Notes: generated from the sequence alone by a model not told the origin. 64,000 nt of DNA from Paenibacillus ihumii (GCF_001403875.1 NZ_LN884299.1:3623674-3687673), one strand, 5' to 3'. Shown: positions 32,869-43,055, counted from the stretch's first letter. Numbers and translations: made by a program.

Positions 32869-34068
32869 TTAAAACCTATCTAAATTGTAAAAGACAGGGT
32901 TTTGCTTCGGAAAGAGAGCCCCAAGCACAGGGTCATGTAGTGCTTCCGGGTTAGAGCTATCACAGCCTTGAAACAGTAAGATCGTAAGTTCCTCTTGGGT
33001 TAACGTTATTTTTGAGTATTCCATCCCTTGCCGTGGATCAGCCTCGATCGATAGCTGTCCGTCCAAATAATGAATATATGCTTCTTGTCCTGCGCAATCC
33101 AATCGGATCTGGAGGGATTTCCCGGCATATGCTTTGTTATTTTGTAGCCTCTTTTGAAAAAGGGCAGCCAGCTTGGCCAGTAAAGGCTGGAGCCTGATTA
33201 TCTTCCACATCATATAGCGTTTCGTCTTCTTCTCTGCTCCCCATGAGGTTAATTTTTCGGTTAGATGATGATCTTCGGGAAGGTATGCTAGTATTCGGCT
33301 GACCTCAGGCCGCTGTTCAACCAAAGCGTGAAACAAGGGAACAACTGCACCTTCCTCGCCCTTAAGATAACCTAACTCCTCCAGATAGGCAGCCCCGTCC
33401 TCAGTCTGCTCAGAAATATGCCCATACGCTACGACAACCCCATTCCGTATAGCCAAAAAACAGGTAGACGCTTTCCATTTAGGAAATTGAAGCCGATCTT
33501 TCCAATGGGCCGCCGGCCTAATCACCGTGCAGGTTCTGGTCTCGTTAAATTGCTTATATATGTTAGAAACATCATCCAAATGAGTCGGATCAAACGGACG
33601 GATATCATAATTTGAGCTACTGTTCACCTTGATGTTTGCCTTATTCAATTCATACAAAGTTTGAGGAAAGGTACTCCAACCCGATTTTTCGTAAAAAGGG
33701 GTAAGGATAGCAAAAAGCAATGAAAGGTCATACTCCTGCTGCTCCATCCATTCAGTTAAGCGATGCAGCATTTGTTTGCAATATCCCTTCCCTTGATACT
33801 CGGGAACTGTAGCTACACTCCCTATTCCTCCGACTTTCACTTCTGCGTCCTCAACACGGATGTTTAAAGGAAACACTTGTATAGTAGAAGCGATAGCCTC
33901 TTGCTGCAGCGCAATCCAGGTAGTAGAGCTATCATAGGCTGAATCATGATCTAGACGCATTTGAAAAAAATCTCTGCCAACGGGGAATGCGTTTCCAAGA
34001 ATGTCATAGACGGATTCCAACTCAGCACGATTTGCAATGCTGCGAATCTCAATTTGATCGTTTATCAC
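32869..34068 (-). CDS. GNAT-family N-acetyltransferase, Eis-like
   Basis: This 399-residue protein has a GNAT core in which GGIGSVATVPEYQGKGYCKQM (residues about 80-100; split motif QGKGYCK) is the acetyl-CoA pyrophosphate loop, a second GNAT-like domain, and an SCP2-like C-terminal domain, the three-part layout of Eis-type acetyltransferases. The start is GTG at 34068 with GGAGG 12 bp upstream. Its role in a sugar locus is unclear; acetylation of an amino sugar is one possibility. Confidence 0.8.
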   Translation of the reverse strand: MINDQIEIRSIANRAELESVYDILGNAFPVGRDFFQMRLDHDSAYDSSTTWIALQQEAIASTIQVFPLNIRVEDAEVKVGGIGSVATVPEYQGKGYCKQMLHRLTEWMEQQEYDLSLLFAILTPFYEKSGWSTFPQTLYELNKANIKVNSSSNYDIRPFDPTHLDDVSNIYKQFNETRTCTVIRPAAHWKDRLQFPKWKASTCFLAIRNGVVVAYGHISEQTEDGAAYLEELGYLKGEEGAVVPLFHALVEQRPEVSRILAYLPEDHHLTEKLTSWGAEKKTKRYMMWKIIRLQPLLAKLAALFQKRLQNNKAYAGKSLQIRLDCAGQEAYIHYLDGQLSIEADPRQGMEYSKITLTQEELTILLFQGCDSSNPEALHDPVLGALFPKQNPVFYNLDRF

Positions 34069-34088
34069 TGAAAATACAAGCCTCCATC

Positions 34089-35096
34089 CTAGTATTTGAT
34101 GACTGTAGCGATCGTTTCCGTTGGCGTTCTATAATTCATATAAGCTTCTTCAGCGTCATCTATTGAATAGAGATTAGTTATAAGGTTCTTTATCGAGATT
34201 CGCCCGTCAGCTAACAAACGAATGTATTCCTCAACATTTCTACCTTCCGTCCAACGAACATGACCGATCGGATAATCTTTATTCTCCCTTTCATACTGAG
34301 GATCATACCGACCCGGACCACCAGCGCGCGAGATGAGCACCTGAGCTTCCTTTCCGAACATTAGCTCTCTAGAGAACTCAGCTGTCAGATCACCAACAAT
34401 AACGATTTTCCCACGATCGCGAATCCATTTGAGCGAGCTATTAATCAATTGCTCTCCCGGTCCGCTTGCGCAATGCAAGACAGCATCTGCCCCGTAACGT
34501 CCCGCCGCATCGGCTAATCCTTCTTCCATCTCCGCTTGACTGTGATACATATGAGAGAATCCACGCTCTTGAAGCATAGCTACCCGATCCTCTCTCAGAT
34601 CCAAGCCTATGGTTCTATAAGCCGCTGCTTGAGCAATCTGTGTGATCATGTTACCTAGAATACCAAGCCCGACGATGACGACGGACTCTCCAAATTGCAA
34701 CTGAGCTACACGAAGTGCATGAATTGCAATCGCACCCAAACCAGCAAAGGCCGCCTCTTGTGGATCGACATGGTCAGGCACAACAGTTACCAAATTAGCG
34801 GGAACAGCCAACCATTCCGCATGATGCACATAGGGGGCGCCATAGCAGGCTACGCGTTGACCCACTTGAATATGCGGAATACCTTCGCCTACTTGTTCGA
34901 CAATTCCCACTGCATTGTAGCCTAACGTGACGAGCCGATCAGATGCCTGTCTAACCAGTATCATCTCCGTGCCGGGACTAATAGCCGAATATTCAGTCCT
35001 TATAAGCACATGACCGTGCAATAACTTCGGCTTCTCCCGTACTGTTATGATAATTTTTCCGTTTTGAGTAGTAATCGTCTTCATCTCGTATTTCAC
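34089..35096 (-). CDS. Zinc-binding alcohol dehydrogenase-type oxidoreductase (MDR family)
   Basis: This 335-residue protein has the groES-like N-terminal domain (SAISPGTEMILV, GYNAVGIVEQVGEGI) and the Rossmann domain (VVIVGLGILGNMITQIA). GRYDPQYERENKDYPIGHV near the C-terminus is shared with dehydrogenases in polysaccharide and surface-sugar clusters. The classical catalytic-zinc cysteines are not evident, so the metal may be absent. The start is GTG at 35096 or the ATG at 35084. Likely oxidises or reduces a hydroxyl of the sugar handled by this locus. Confidence 0.85.
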   Translation of the reverse strand: MKYEMKTITTQNGKIIITVREKPKLLHGHVLIRTEYSAISPGTEMILVRQASDRLVTLGYNAVGIVEQVGEGIPHIQVGQRVACYGAPYVHHAEWLAVPANLVTVVPDHVDPQEAAFAGLGAIAIHALRVAQLQFGESVVIVGLGILGNMITQIAQAAAYRTIGLDLREDRVAMLQERGFSHMYHSQAEMEEGLADAAGRYGADAVLHCASGPGEQLINSSLKWIRDRGKIVIVGDLTAEFSRELMFGKEAQVLISRAGGPGRYDPQYERENKDYPIGHVRWTEGRNVEEYIRLLADGRISIKNLITNLYSIDDAEEAYMNYRTPTETIATVIKY

Positions 35097-35106
35097 TCCA
35101 AACCTA

Positions 35107-37353
35107 TCATTTCATATTTTGTTTTCGATATTCACTCGGAGAAATGCCAAAATACTTTTTGAATGTCGTCGTGAAGGTTGAGGAATTTAAATAGCCCGTC
35201 TTCTCTCCAATTTCACCGATAGATAACAAGCTGTCCTTCAGCAACTCCCTGGCGTGTGATAATCTCACTTTATTAAGATATTCGACATAGTTGATGCCAA
35301 ACGTCTTCTTAAAGTAGCTCGAGAAATATTTTGGCGAGGTTTCCACAACCTCCGCAATATGATCTAGATATAAGTTCTCCATATAGTGCAGCTCGATGTA
35401 GCGAGAAATAAAGCTAGGATTCAATTTATTAGTTTGTTCAGACTTACTATGTTCGGAAATATGCTTCGCTACATCTATAAGCGCTTTCTCGATATCCAAA
35501 TAATGATGTGCGCAATCGATCTTTCGTAAAAACTGTTGCTCAAAATTATACATTTCATTGTCAGCGTTAACAGTATCCTCTGCATGTCTCAGCATATACA
35601 TGAACATCGTCTTAGCAATATGAGCCATTTGATGATGATGCACATTTCGAGCTGCGTTCTCCCTGAACGTCTCAGAAATGATTTCTTTGCCTTCTTGGAG
35701 CTTTCCATTTGAAACGTAGTTAGATAGCTTCTCGATTTTATCGAAAGGGAAATACAGACTCCATTTGTACTGAATCTTCTCAACATCCAGTACATTAGAC
35801 TTTTCGTTAACTATTCTATATAGCATGCCATTTACCACGTTACGATACGCTAACTTATAATTCTCAAATTCTGTAGCGTATAGCTTGCTTACACTAACAT
35901 AGATTGAATAGCCTACCAACTCTCCTTGTTCCAGGTTGGTAAACAATAGTTTCAAACGCTTTAACAACACTGCACGCTCATCTGGTTTAATGCCCACAAG
36001 CGAGACGAATTTCAGGTTGTTATCGTAGAATACCTGAACATCACTTTGTTCTTTCAACAAAGCTGCATTGATAACGGCTATAATCTTCTCTATTGGTAAT
36101 GTTGTTTGCTGCTCCGTACCCTTCTCATTTAAATGAATCATGAGCAACACAAAGTACTCGCTGCGTAAAATATCTCTGCCATATTTCCGCATCTCTAAAT
36201 CATGCTCCGGAGTCGAGTAAGCATATTCATCCACTGCTTGAAAAAACACATTTCTTCGTACTGCCAATTCCATATACTCCATTTGTTTTTTGGTAGAGTC
36301 GATTTCCATTTGCATTTTTACAATACCGCTTAATATTTTACGGAAATCATTTCCTCTACTATTGCCGCCGCCTAACTGACGAATAATTTTCTTGACTGGC
36401 TTATTTAAATAGACACTTAGAAGTACAGATATCAAGACCGCACAGATGATAGCCGATAACATAATCAGTTTGTTTGCTTTAGTCACTGAATCAATATTAT
36501 GAAATTGATATGGCGCTTTATCAACATACACAAATCCGTTAAAATCGGATTTATATATGTTATATTGATAATCTTTTTTTGTTAAAGTGGCTTCATGAAA
36601 TGAATTGAAATAAACATCATCAAACATGCCAGATAAATCGGAATTAGCATCTGTACTAAGAATGACTCTGCGTTCTTGATCAAGTACGATCAGTGAAGCA
36701 CCTGGAATCATCAATTCCTGGTTCACATACTTCAATAAAGCGGCCTCATCTATTAAAATAATTATATTTTTATTCGAAATACGAACCTTATTGCCACCAA
36801 CTGCGACCATAAGCTTTTTTCTATGCTGAGACGTATCCGTTGCGATTTTAAAATATTGCCCAGGTAATATTCTGAATGAATTTTTCCCCTTTGCATAAGT
36901 CCGCCAATAGCTCTCATTGTACAAATCATGCTTGTATTTGTTCTGGAACAAATGGCTAAGACTACTCGAGCCGGTTGAGGTGATGGCTAGATCCATGTCA
37001 TCATAGAAAACAATCACTTCTTCAATGAAGTCAACGGAAGAGACAAGCGTAGCAATACTCTCTTGCATCGTGTAAACCTTTAGCATGTCAATACGTCCGT
37101 CTTCTTCCGACTCTAGACTGTTATAAGGAAGTCCATGAATAGAGTGAATAATGTTGTTAATCGATCGAAAGCTATTGTCGAACGATTGAATCATTGTCTT
37201 TATTGCTAGAGTATTGTTTTGTGCGACTTTTTCATAAATATCAGAAATTGAATTTTTGTATACGAAATAATTGGATACGAACATTATGCCGACGACTAAG
37301 AGCAACGAACAAAAGATTTGAATGATGCCCAAATTTGTGATGTAACGCTTCAA
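35107..37353 (-). CDS. Membrane-bound AraC-type regulator with extracellular sensor domain
   Basis: This protein of about 748 residues has TM1 near the start (IFCSLLLVVGIMFVSNYFV), an extracellular region of about 270 residues, TM2 (LIMLSAIICAVLISVLLSVYL), a cytoplasmic region and a C-terminal AraC double helix-turn-helix (LYLDHIAEVVETSPKYFSSY and IGEIGEKTGYLNSSTFTTTF). Such one-component regulators sense extracellular oligosaccharides or the loaded binding protein. I use TTG at 37353, which follows GGAAGGGATGG; the frame also opens at 37389. It lies directly after the importer permease genes and probably controls them. Confidence 0.9.
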   Translation of the reverse strand: MKRYITNLGIIQIFCSLLLVVGIMFVSNYFVYKNSISDIYEKVAQNNTLAIKTMIQSFDNSFRSINNIIHSIHGLPYNSLESEEDGRIDMLKVYTMQESIATLVSSVDFIEEVIVFYDDMDLAITSTGSSSLSHLFQNKYKHDLYNESYWRTYAKGKNSFRILPGQYFKIATDTSQHRKKLMVAVGGNKVRISNKNIIILIDEAALLKYVNQELMIPGASLIVLDQERRVILSTDANSDLSGMFDDVYFNSFHEATLTKKDYQYNIYKSDFNGFVYVDKAPYQFHNIDSVTKANKLIMLSAIICAVLISVLLSVYLNKPVKKIIRQLGGGNSRGNDFRKILSGIVKMQMEIDSTKKQMEYMELAVRRNVFFQAVDEYAYSTPEHDLEMRKYGRDILRSEYFVLLMIHLNEKGTEQQTTLPIEKIIAVINAALLKEQSDVQVFYDNNLKFVSLVGIKPDERAVLLKRLKLLFTNLEQGELVGYSIYVSVSKLYATEFENYKLAYRNVVNGMLYRIVNEKSNVLDVEKIQYKWSLYFPFDKIEKLSNYVSNGKLQEGKEIISETFRENAARNVHHHQMAHIAKTMFMYMLRHAEDTVNADNEMYNFEQQFLRKIDCAHHYLDIEKALIDVAKHISEHSKSEQTNKLNPSFISRYIELHYMENLYLDHIAEVVETSPKYFSSYFKKTFGINYVEYLNKVRLSHARELLKDSLLSIGEIGEKTGYLNSSTFTTTFKKYFGISPSEYRKQNMK

Positions 37354-37408
37354 GTAGTAGCCATCCCTTCCGCATGTTTCTTTGTCCAATTAAGTATACA
37401 CCAATAAT

Positions 37409-38272
37409 TCAACCCTTCTCGGAACCTAGCATTACACCTTGTGCAAAGTATTTTTGAACAAATGGATAGATCATTAATACAGGGATCATCGACAACACAA
37501 TTGTGGCATTCTTCTTCGCCTGAGGCGCTAAGGCTGCCGCATCGACAAGTCCTGGACCACTGCCATCATTAAAAATAAGCATATCTCTTAATACGACTTG
37601 AAGCGGGTACAAGCTTTGTTCATTCAAATAAATCAATGGGAGGAAGAAGCTGTTCCAGTGTCCCATGAAATAAAAGAGCCCAATCGATGCAAGCGCTGGT
37701 TTAGAGAGCGGAATCAAGATATTAAACAATATCCGGTACTCGGAAGCACCATCAATAAGTGCCGCTTCACGGACTTGCGCGGACATATTCTCATAGAAGC
37801 TTTTCAGAATTATTAATTCCATCGTCCAAATCGCATTAGGGATTACCAATGCCCATACCGAATCTGTCAATCCAAGCGTGTTAACGATGATGTAGTTTGG
37901 AATGATACCTGGATTCAAGAACATCGTTAGCACGATACCAAACATCCAATATTTACGCCAAATGAAATCGGGTCGGGACAGTGGATAAGCTGCTATAGAA
38001 GTCACTAACAGGTTAATGAAGGTTCCGAGCCCCGTATAAAAAATTGTATTTAAATAGGCTCTCGGTATCCGTGTGTCTTTTAGAACTTCCATATAAGCAT
38101 CCAGGTTAATACCTTTGGGAAATAGGGTGACTTGGCCCTGAACAACAGAAGCTGTGTCGCTCAGAGAAATTGCAAGAATATAGAGAATGGGATAGACCGT
38201 AGCAATTCCAATGCAACATAGGATTAGCCCATTGATTAATCCAAATAGGGAAAATTTTGATTCTCCTACCAT
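37409..38272 (-). CDS. Sugar ABC transporter permease, LplC/YtcP type
   Basis: This 287-residue permease has six membrane helices and the EAA-type loop REAALIDGASEYRILFNILI. TNLITLNKP-like oligosaccharide importers of the LplABC class have this length and the ending KYFAQGVMLGSEKG. Its ATG overlaps the stop of the LplB-type permease by 7 bp. It pairs with that permease and the large binding protein at 39328. Confidence 0.93.
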   Translation of the reverse strand: MVGESKFSLFGLINGLILCCIGIATVYPILYILAISLSDTASVVQGQVTLFPKGINLDAYMEVLKDTRIPRAYLNTIFYTGLGTFINLLVTSIAAYPLSRPDFIWRKYWMFGIVLTMFLNPGIIPNYIIVNTLGLTDSVWALVIPNAIWTMELIILKSFYENMSAQVREAALIDGASEYRILFNILIPLSKPALASIGLFYFMGHWNSFFLPLIYLNEQSLYPLQVVLRDMLIFNDGSGPGLVDAAALAPQAKKNATIVLSMIPVLMIYPFVQKYFAQGVMLGSEKG

Positions 38273-39243
38273 AGCCCTTTACCTCCAGCCTTTCTGCTTA
38301 TGAAGTTTGCTGACAGTAGCATGATCATTGCGACCAATGCTTCAAACATGCCAACAGCTGCAGCATAGCTGTAATTCGCCTCAACTAAGCCTTTTCTATA
38401 TACATAAGTGGAAAATACATCAGCCACTTCGTACGTAGTCGGAGTGTAGAGAAGCAATACCTTCTCATATCCAATTCGAATCATACTGCCCGTTTTCATA
38501 ATGAAAAGAATAAGAATCGTTGGCATTAGGCTTGGTATCGTAATATGCCACATGCTTCTCAGCCTGCCGCTTCCGTCGACCCTTGCCGCTTCATATAGCG
38601 TCGGATTAATACCGGCGATCGCAGCTAGGTAAATAATTGCTTCGTAACCCATAAGGGCCCAAATATCGGATACAACATAAATGGTACGGAACCATTCCGG
38701 CATAATTAAAAAGTAAATCTTTTCAAATCCAAGCGCTGCTATCAGCTTGTTCACCAAGCCGCTGCTTGGTGAAAGAAAGTCTATAACCATACTACTTATA
38801 ATTACAACAGACAAGAATGAGGGTAGATAAGTGAATGTCTGAATCGATTTTTTTAACCATTTCACTCTAAGCTCGTTTAGCGAAATTGCTAATAGAATCG
38901 GAACTGGAAAGCCGAATATCAAAGTAAAAAAACCGAGTGCTAGTGTATTTTTGAATAACAGTAAAAAATCATTACTCGAGAAAAATCTTACGAAGTGCTT
39001 AAGGCCGACCCATTTGCTCCCTATAATTCCTTCGAATACACTGTAATCCTTGAATGCAATAATCAAGCCGTACAATGGTCCATATCGGAAAATAATATAA
39101 AATATAAGGCATGGCAGAAATAGGAGCAATAACTGTCTATCTCGCTTCATGTGCTTCAACGTCCGCATGAAAGATGCGGTAATCCGTGATAACAAGGATG
39201 GCTTATTCAGTGTAATCCCCTTATCCGCGCTAGGGTTTGGCAC
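38266..39243 (-). CDS. Sugar ABC transporter permease, LplB type
   Basis: This protein of about 325 residues has FRYGPLYGLIIAFKDYSVF after the first helix, the hallmark of LplB/YteP permeases, and an EAA loop YEAARVDGSGRLRSMWHITI. The open frame reaches 39303, but the GTG at 39243 is preceded by GGGAGGAG at ideal spacing, so I start there. Class members import larger oligosaccharides such as pectin or mannan fragments. Confidence 0.92.
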   Translation of the reverse strand: MPNPSADKGITLNKPSLLSRITASFMRTLKHMKRDRQLLLLFLPCLIFYIIFRYGPLYGLIIAFKDYSVFEGIIGSKWVGLKHFVRFFSSNDFLLLFKNTLALGFFTLIFGFPVPILLAISLNELRVKWLKKSIQTFTYLPSFLSVVIISSMVIDFLSPSSGLVNKLIAALGFEKIYFLIMPEWFRTIYVVSDIWALMGYEAIIYLAAIAGINPTLYEAARVDGSGRLRSMWHITIPSLMPTILILFIMKTGSMIRIGYEKVLLLYTPTTYEVADVFSTYVYRKGLVEANYSYAAAVGMFEALVAMIMLLSANFISRKAGGKGLW

Positions 39244-39327
39244 GTCTCTTCTCCTCCCGATGATGATAAATGGCACTAGGAACATAAGTTTCCTCTGTGC
39301 CATTTATCGTCCTAATCATTCTATATA

Positions 39328-40947
39328 TTATTTATTTGCTTCATAACGTTTTTGAGCTTGGTTGAATACTTCTGTGTATTTACTTGCCCCATTCTTCTCA
39401 GCTGTTACTAGCCACTCAGCCCATTCTTTATCTCCATAGTTCTTATTAAGGATATATTTTGAATTGAATTCATTCAGCGATTTCTCAATCGAGGTTTGCA
39501 ATTCTGCAATAAGGGCGATCTCATCTTCGGTAAGATTCAATACAGGATCTAGAGGTTCAAATTTATTGGCGGATACCATTTTGTCCTGAGCCTCTTGCTC
39601 CTTCTCTGTGTAGTTGTAGTATACAGAGCGTCTATCCGGGTTAAGATACATGCCTTCAATCCACATGCCATAATGCTCTTCCAGTACTTTAATTTCTATG
39701 TTAGGCAAGTCGGCTAGCTCCGGATATACTGGTTTCCCGTTCTCATCAAAGTTAAAATTCACACCTTCTACACCAAGCGTGATAAGCTCGGAACCCGATG
39801 GGCTCGTCAGATAATCTAACAACTTCAATGCAGCTTCTTTATTCTCGTTATTAGCAACGGTGATTCCAAAGTCTGCATTGATTAAAGGCAATGTACGGAT
39901 ATTTCCGGTAGGCCCAATTGGGTTAGCATAACGCAGATCATACTCAGGATTTTGCGAGCTTACTTGGTTGTAGAATAGATCAAGACGTCCAATCCAGTCC
40001 CACGTTACGAACGATTTATCTGTAGTCATCTTAGCAGTCCAGGAATCCGTGGTATCTGTCAAGAATTCTTGATCAAGCAAGCCTTCGTTGTACAGCTTTT
40101 TCAAGAAATCAAGCATCTCTTTATGCTCTGGTTGAACTCCCGCAAATTTCCAGGTTTTATCGGATTCGGAATAGATAGCAGGGTAGCTCGCTCCTCCAAT
40201 ACCCCAGCCATAGGAAAGATCTTTAAAGATCGTCTCTTTTGTTTTGGATGCCATTGGATATGAATCCGGATAAATTTCTTTTAATTTTTTCAGTGCTTGA
40301 TAGAACTCTTCCGTGTTTGTCCACTCAGGAATGCCGTGCTTATCAAAGATATCTTTTCTGTACATCATGCCATGGTTAACATCACGATTCATGTTATAAA
40401 CCGGCCATGTATAAATGTTGTTATTCTCGTCACCATAGGAATTAATGACCCAAGGATTTTCATCAACATACAGTCTTTTGAAATTTGGCAGCATATCAAC
40501 ATAGTCATTAATTGCGACTACTGCTTTTTGTTGACCGATTTTCTTCAGCTCATCTCGTTTAAGCCCGTGAAAAATATCAGGAAGTTTGCCCGATGCAACA
40601 ATTAAACGAAGCTTATCCTGGAAAGTAGCCGAGGAATAATGTTGAAAATCTACTGTAATTCCTGTACGTTTCTCGATTTCCTTAGCAACTAGCTTGTCGT
40701 TAAGCGGAGTTTCACTTACAACCATCCAGGTCAACTTTGTTGGTTTATCTACCAGTGGAAGCTTCAATCCGCCGGTATCACCGTATTCATTAGTGCTATC
40801 TTCAACCACCGCATTAGATGGGGGGGCATTTGTTGCTCCACCACTTGAGTTTGTTTCTTTTCCCCCTGCATTTTTTGCACCGCATCCAGCTAATAGTGAA
40901 CCGACTAGCACTAGGACGAGCGTCATACTAAGAAGCCTTTTTGACAT
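39328..40947 (-). CDS. Large sugar-binding lipoprotein, LplA type
   Basis: This 539-residue lipoprotein has the lipobox LLAGC (Cys near residue 22), a Gly/Ser/Asn-rich linker, and a mature domain starting TKLTWMVVSETPLNDKLV. DLSYGWGIGGASYPAIYS and WMTDTTDSWTAKMTT-like blocks fit the 500-plus-residue class that pairs with LplB/LplC. The frame starts at 40980, but ATG at 40947 follows AAAGGGGAGG. A cre-like site (41052-41065) and a hairpin (40997-41014) lie upstream. Confidence 0.92.
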   Translation of the reverse strand: MSKRLLSMTLVLVLVGSLLAGCGAKNAGGKETNSSGGATNAPPSNAVVEDSTNEYGDTGGLKLPLVDKPTKLTWMVVSETPLNDKLVAKEIEKRTGITVDFQHYSSATFQDKLRLIVASGKLPDIFHGLKRDELKKIGQQKAVVAINDYVDMLPNFKRLYVDENPWVINSYGDENNNIYTWPVYNMNRDVNHGMMYRKDIFDKHGIPEWTNTEEFYQALKKLKEIYPDSYPMASKTKETIFKDLSYGWGIGGASYPAIYSESDKTWKFAGVQPEHKEMLDFLKKLYNEGLLDQEFLTDTTDSWTAKMTTDKSFVTWDWIGRLDLFYNQVSSQNPEYDLRYANPIGPTGNIRTLPLINADFGITVANNENKEAALKLLDYLTSPSGSELITLGVEGVNFNFDENGKPVYPELADLPNIEIKVLEEHYGMWIEGMYLNPDRRSVYYNYTEKEQEAQDKMVSANKFEPLDPVLNLTEDEIALIAELQTSIEKSLNEFNSKYILNKNYGDKEWAEWLVTAEKNGASKYTEVFNQAQKRYEANK

Positions 40948-41260
40948 TGTTATACCTCCCCTTTGTAATAGAAAAAGCAAAGCATTTGTTGTCGTGCCGA
41001 AGGTGTTCCTTCGGGTAATTCACATTGTAGATCGGTTCAAATGCTTCGTAAATAAAGCGTTTTCATTTACTGTGTTTTTTCGTCCTCCATCATGGTGGAA
41101 AGTTGGAAAAACCCTCATCTATCAACGTTTTTTTGATATGGAATTTGCTAAACAGGTGGAAAATGCTATATAAATGTTTTGTTTTTTTGCCATTCTCCAC
41201 ATCTCCCTACATTTAGGAACCCGAACGAACGGATTCAATTCAGTTGTATATGGTAGGTCC
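40948..41260. other. Leader region of the LplA-type gene
   Basis: This 313-bp gap holds the ribosome binding site, a perfect 7-bp hairpin at 40997-41014 (CCGAAGG/CCTTCGG) and the cre-like site. The rest is AT-rich without a gene. The hairpin lies within the probable 5' leader and may affect translation or mRNA stability. Confidence 0.6.
41052..41065 (-). promoter_or_regulatory. cre-like site upstream of the LplA-type gene
   Basis: On the minus strand TGAAAACGCTTTAT matches the cre consensus apart from its last two positions and keeps the CG core. It lies 105 bp upstream of the ATG at 40947. Confidence 0.55.
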
Positions 41261-42163
41261 TTACAGAAGCACTGACTTCCCCGACCTTTTACTTTCCTCG
41301 GCTGCCTCTATAAAGCGAATGATCTCTAAAGTCTCTTTCCAATCTAATGGAGATTTATGACTATTGAATAGAATCATAATTTGCTCAAGCAAGCTAGCGT
41401 AAAAAGGCTTTGCGCTGGAATCAACCTCGATCACCGAGGTTTGGCCTGCTCGGCGAATCGTCGCGACGAATGGACTTTCTGGCAAACGGCTGAGCTTAAC
41501 TGTTCCCGTACGCCCACCTTCCCAATGAGCAGCTATTAAATCATGCTCTTCTGTAGTCGTAACGCTAACTTCCAGGCAACCTGCACCCATAATTGCATAA
41601 AGAAGCTCTATCGAATGAATCCCATACCAGTAATAGTAGGATTGGGTCGGCTCCACTGCCAAAGGGCCGCCAACATGGGCCCCAATCACGGTCGCCGGGT
41701 CCTCGCGCACCAAATCATCTGTTATTTGCTGTGCAAATCTTAAAGCCGAGCAGCTCATAATCGGAAGCTGATATTGCTGCGCGATCCGAAATATCTCTTT
41801 AGCATTCATCGTGTCTAGAGCTAAAGGTTTGTCAATAAAGACCGGCTTGCCGTATGGAGCTATTCGCCTAAATTGGTCAAGATGCACCCGGCCATCCGCA
41901 GATATAAGCAAAATTGCATCACAGCTCGCAGCAACCTCTTCAGGAGAACTCAATCTGCGCACCCCGAATTCAAGCTCCAGCTTTGCCATAAAACCTTCTA
42001 CTCGATCCGCACTAAGCGGAAAATCATCAGAACCGCCTAAAAAAGCTGCAACAACCTTCCCTCCCGATACATGATTCGCATCGGTTGAGTCGTTGAGCAG
42101 CCTAGTAAATGCAACAGAGTGGGAGGAATCCGTACCAATAAGACCTATTTTCAAATCATCCAC
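41261..42163 (-). CDS. Gfo/Idh/MocA-family oxidoreductase
   Basis: This NAD(P)-dependent sugar oxidoreductase of about 300 residues starts MDDLKIGLIGTDSSHSVAF. GLIGTD replaces the usual GxGxxG turn, and the downstream PVFIDKPLALD block, with the Lys-Pro pair, is the hallmark of the family. I choose GTG at 42163 following GAGGAGAG; the frame extends to 42190, overlapping the serine dehydratase stop. It may oxidise a hydroxyl of an imported sugar or inositol-like compound. Confidence 0.85.
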   Translation of the reverse strand: MDDLKIGLIGTDSSHSVAFTRLLNDSTDANHVSGGKVVAAFLGGSDDFPLSADRVEGFMAKLELEFGVRRLSSPEEVAASCDAILLISADGRVHLDQFRRIAPYGKPVFIDKPLALDTMNAKEIFRIAQQYQLPIMSCSALRFAQQITDDLVREDPATVIGAHVGGPLAVEPTQSYYYWYGIHSIELLYAIMGAGCLEVSVTTTEEHDLIAAHWEGGRTGTVKLSRLPESPFVATIRRAGQTSVIEVDSSAKPFYASLLEQIMILFNSHKSPLDWKETLEIIRFIEAAEESKRSGKSVLL

Positions 42164-42170
42164 TTGCCTA

Positions 42171-43055
42171 TCAACTCTCCTCTTTATCATAAAGCTCTTT
42201 CATCATTTTTTTGCCCGTAGGTGTTTGAGCAAGACCGCCCATCGCCGTCTCCCGGTGCTTCTCAGGCATTGCACTGCCCACCTCAAGCATAACCTCGATT
42301 ACTTCATCCGATGGAATGACACTCTTGACACCGGCAAGAGCCATATCTGCAGCCGCCATTGCCGTAACGGCACCAAAACCATTACGAACGATGCAGGGAA
42401 CCTCCACCAATCCCCCGACCGGATCGCATATAAGGCCAAGCGAGTTTTTCAACGCTAATCCTACCGCATGAACCGCCTCCACCGGTGTACCACCGCGAAG
42501 TTCCACCAATGCTCCGGCTGCCATACCAATCGCAGAGCCTATCTCTGCTTGGCACCCGCCTTCGGCACCTGACACGAATGAGTTATTCGCGATAACATAG
42601 CCGATTGCTCCCGCACTAAAGAGGCCATGAACCATATGCTCATCGCTCCAGCCAAATCTCTCCTGCGAGCTAACGAACACTCCTGGTATAATGCCGCAGG
42701 AGCCTGCCGTCGGAGTAGCGATAATTCGCCCCATTGATGCATTGATCTCAGAGACCGCTAAAGCATACGCCATCGCGCTGCAAGCCTCCGTCCCCAAAGA
42801 AACGGCTCCGTTATGCATATAAGCTCGGACTCGCTTGGCGTCTCCGCCCGTTAATCCACTACGGGTTTTCAACTCGCTGTCTATTCCTTTGTAAACCGCT
42901 TCTTTCATAATGTCATAATACGCGGCCATTTGCTCTAGCACTAGCTCAGTGCTCTTTCCCGTCTCTGCCGACTGCTCCGTTATCATCAGCTGCCCTATCG
43001 TAACGGATTCTTTAACACATAGTTGTATCAATTGCTCTAAATTAGAGAACCTCAT
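42171..43055 (-). CDS. sdaAA: L-serine dehydratase, iron-sulfur-dependent, alpha subunit
   Basis: This 294-residue subunit has TPTAGSCGIIPGVFVSS near residues 135-151, GGCQAEIGSAIGMAAGALVE and GLICDPVGGLVEVPCIVRN, with the cysteines that hold the 4Fe-4S cluster. Together with the beta subunit it deaminates L-serine to pyruvate. The frame extends to 43160, but the ATG at 43055 follows AAAGGGGA and gives the family N-terminus MRFSNLEQLIQLC. Overlaps the beta-subunit gene by 14 bp. Its presence inside a sugar locus is unusual. Confidence 0.92.
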   Translation of the reverse strand: MRFSNLEQLIQLCVKESVTIGQLMITEQSAETGKSTELVLEQMAAYYDIMKEAVYKGIDSELKTRSGLTGGDAKRVRAYMHNGAVSLGTEACSAMAYALAVSEINASMGRIIATPTAGSCGIIPGVFVSSQERFGWSDEHMVHGLFSAGAIGYVIANNSFVSGAEGGCQAEIGSAIGMAAGALVELRGGTPVEAVHAVGLALKNSLGLICDPVGGLVEVPCIVRNGFGAVTAMAAADMALAGVKSVIPSDEVIEVMLEVGSAMPEKHRETAMGGLAQTPTGKKMMKELYDKEES

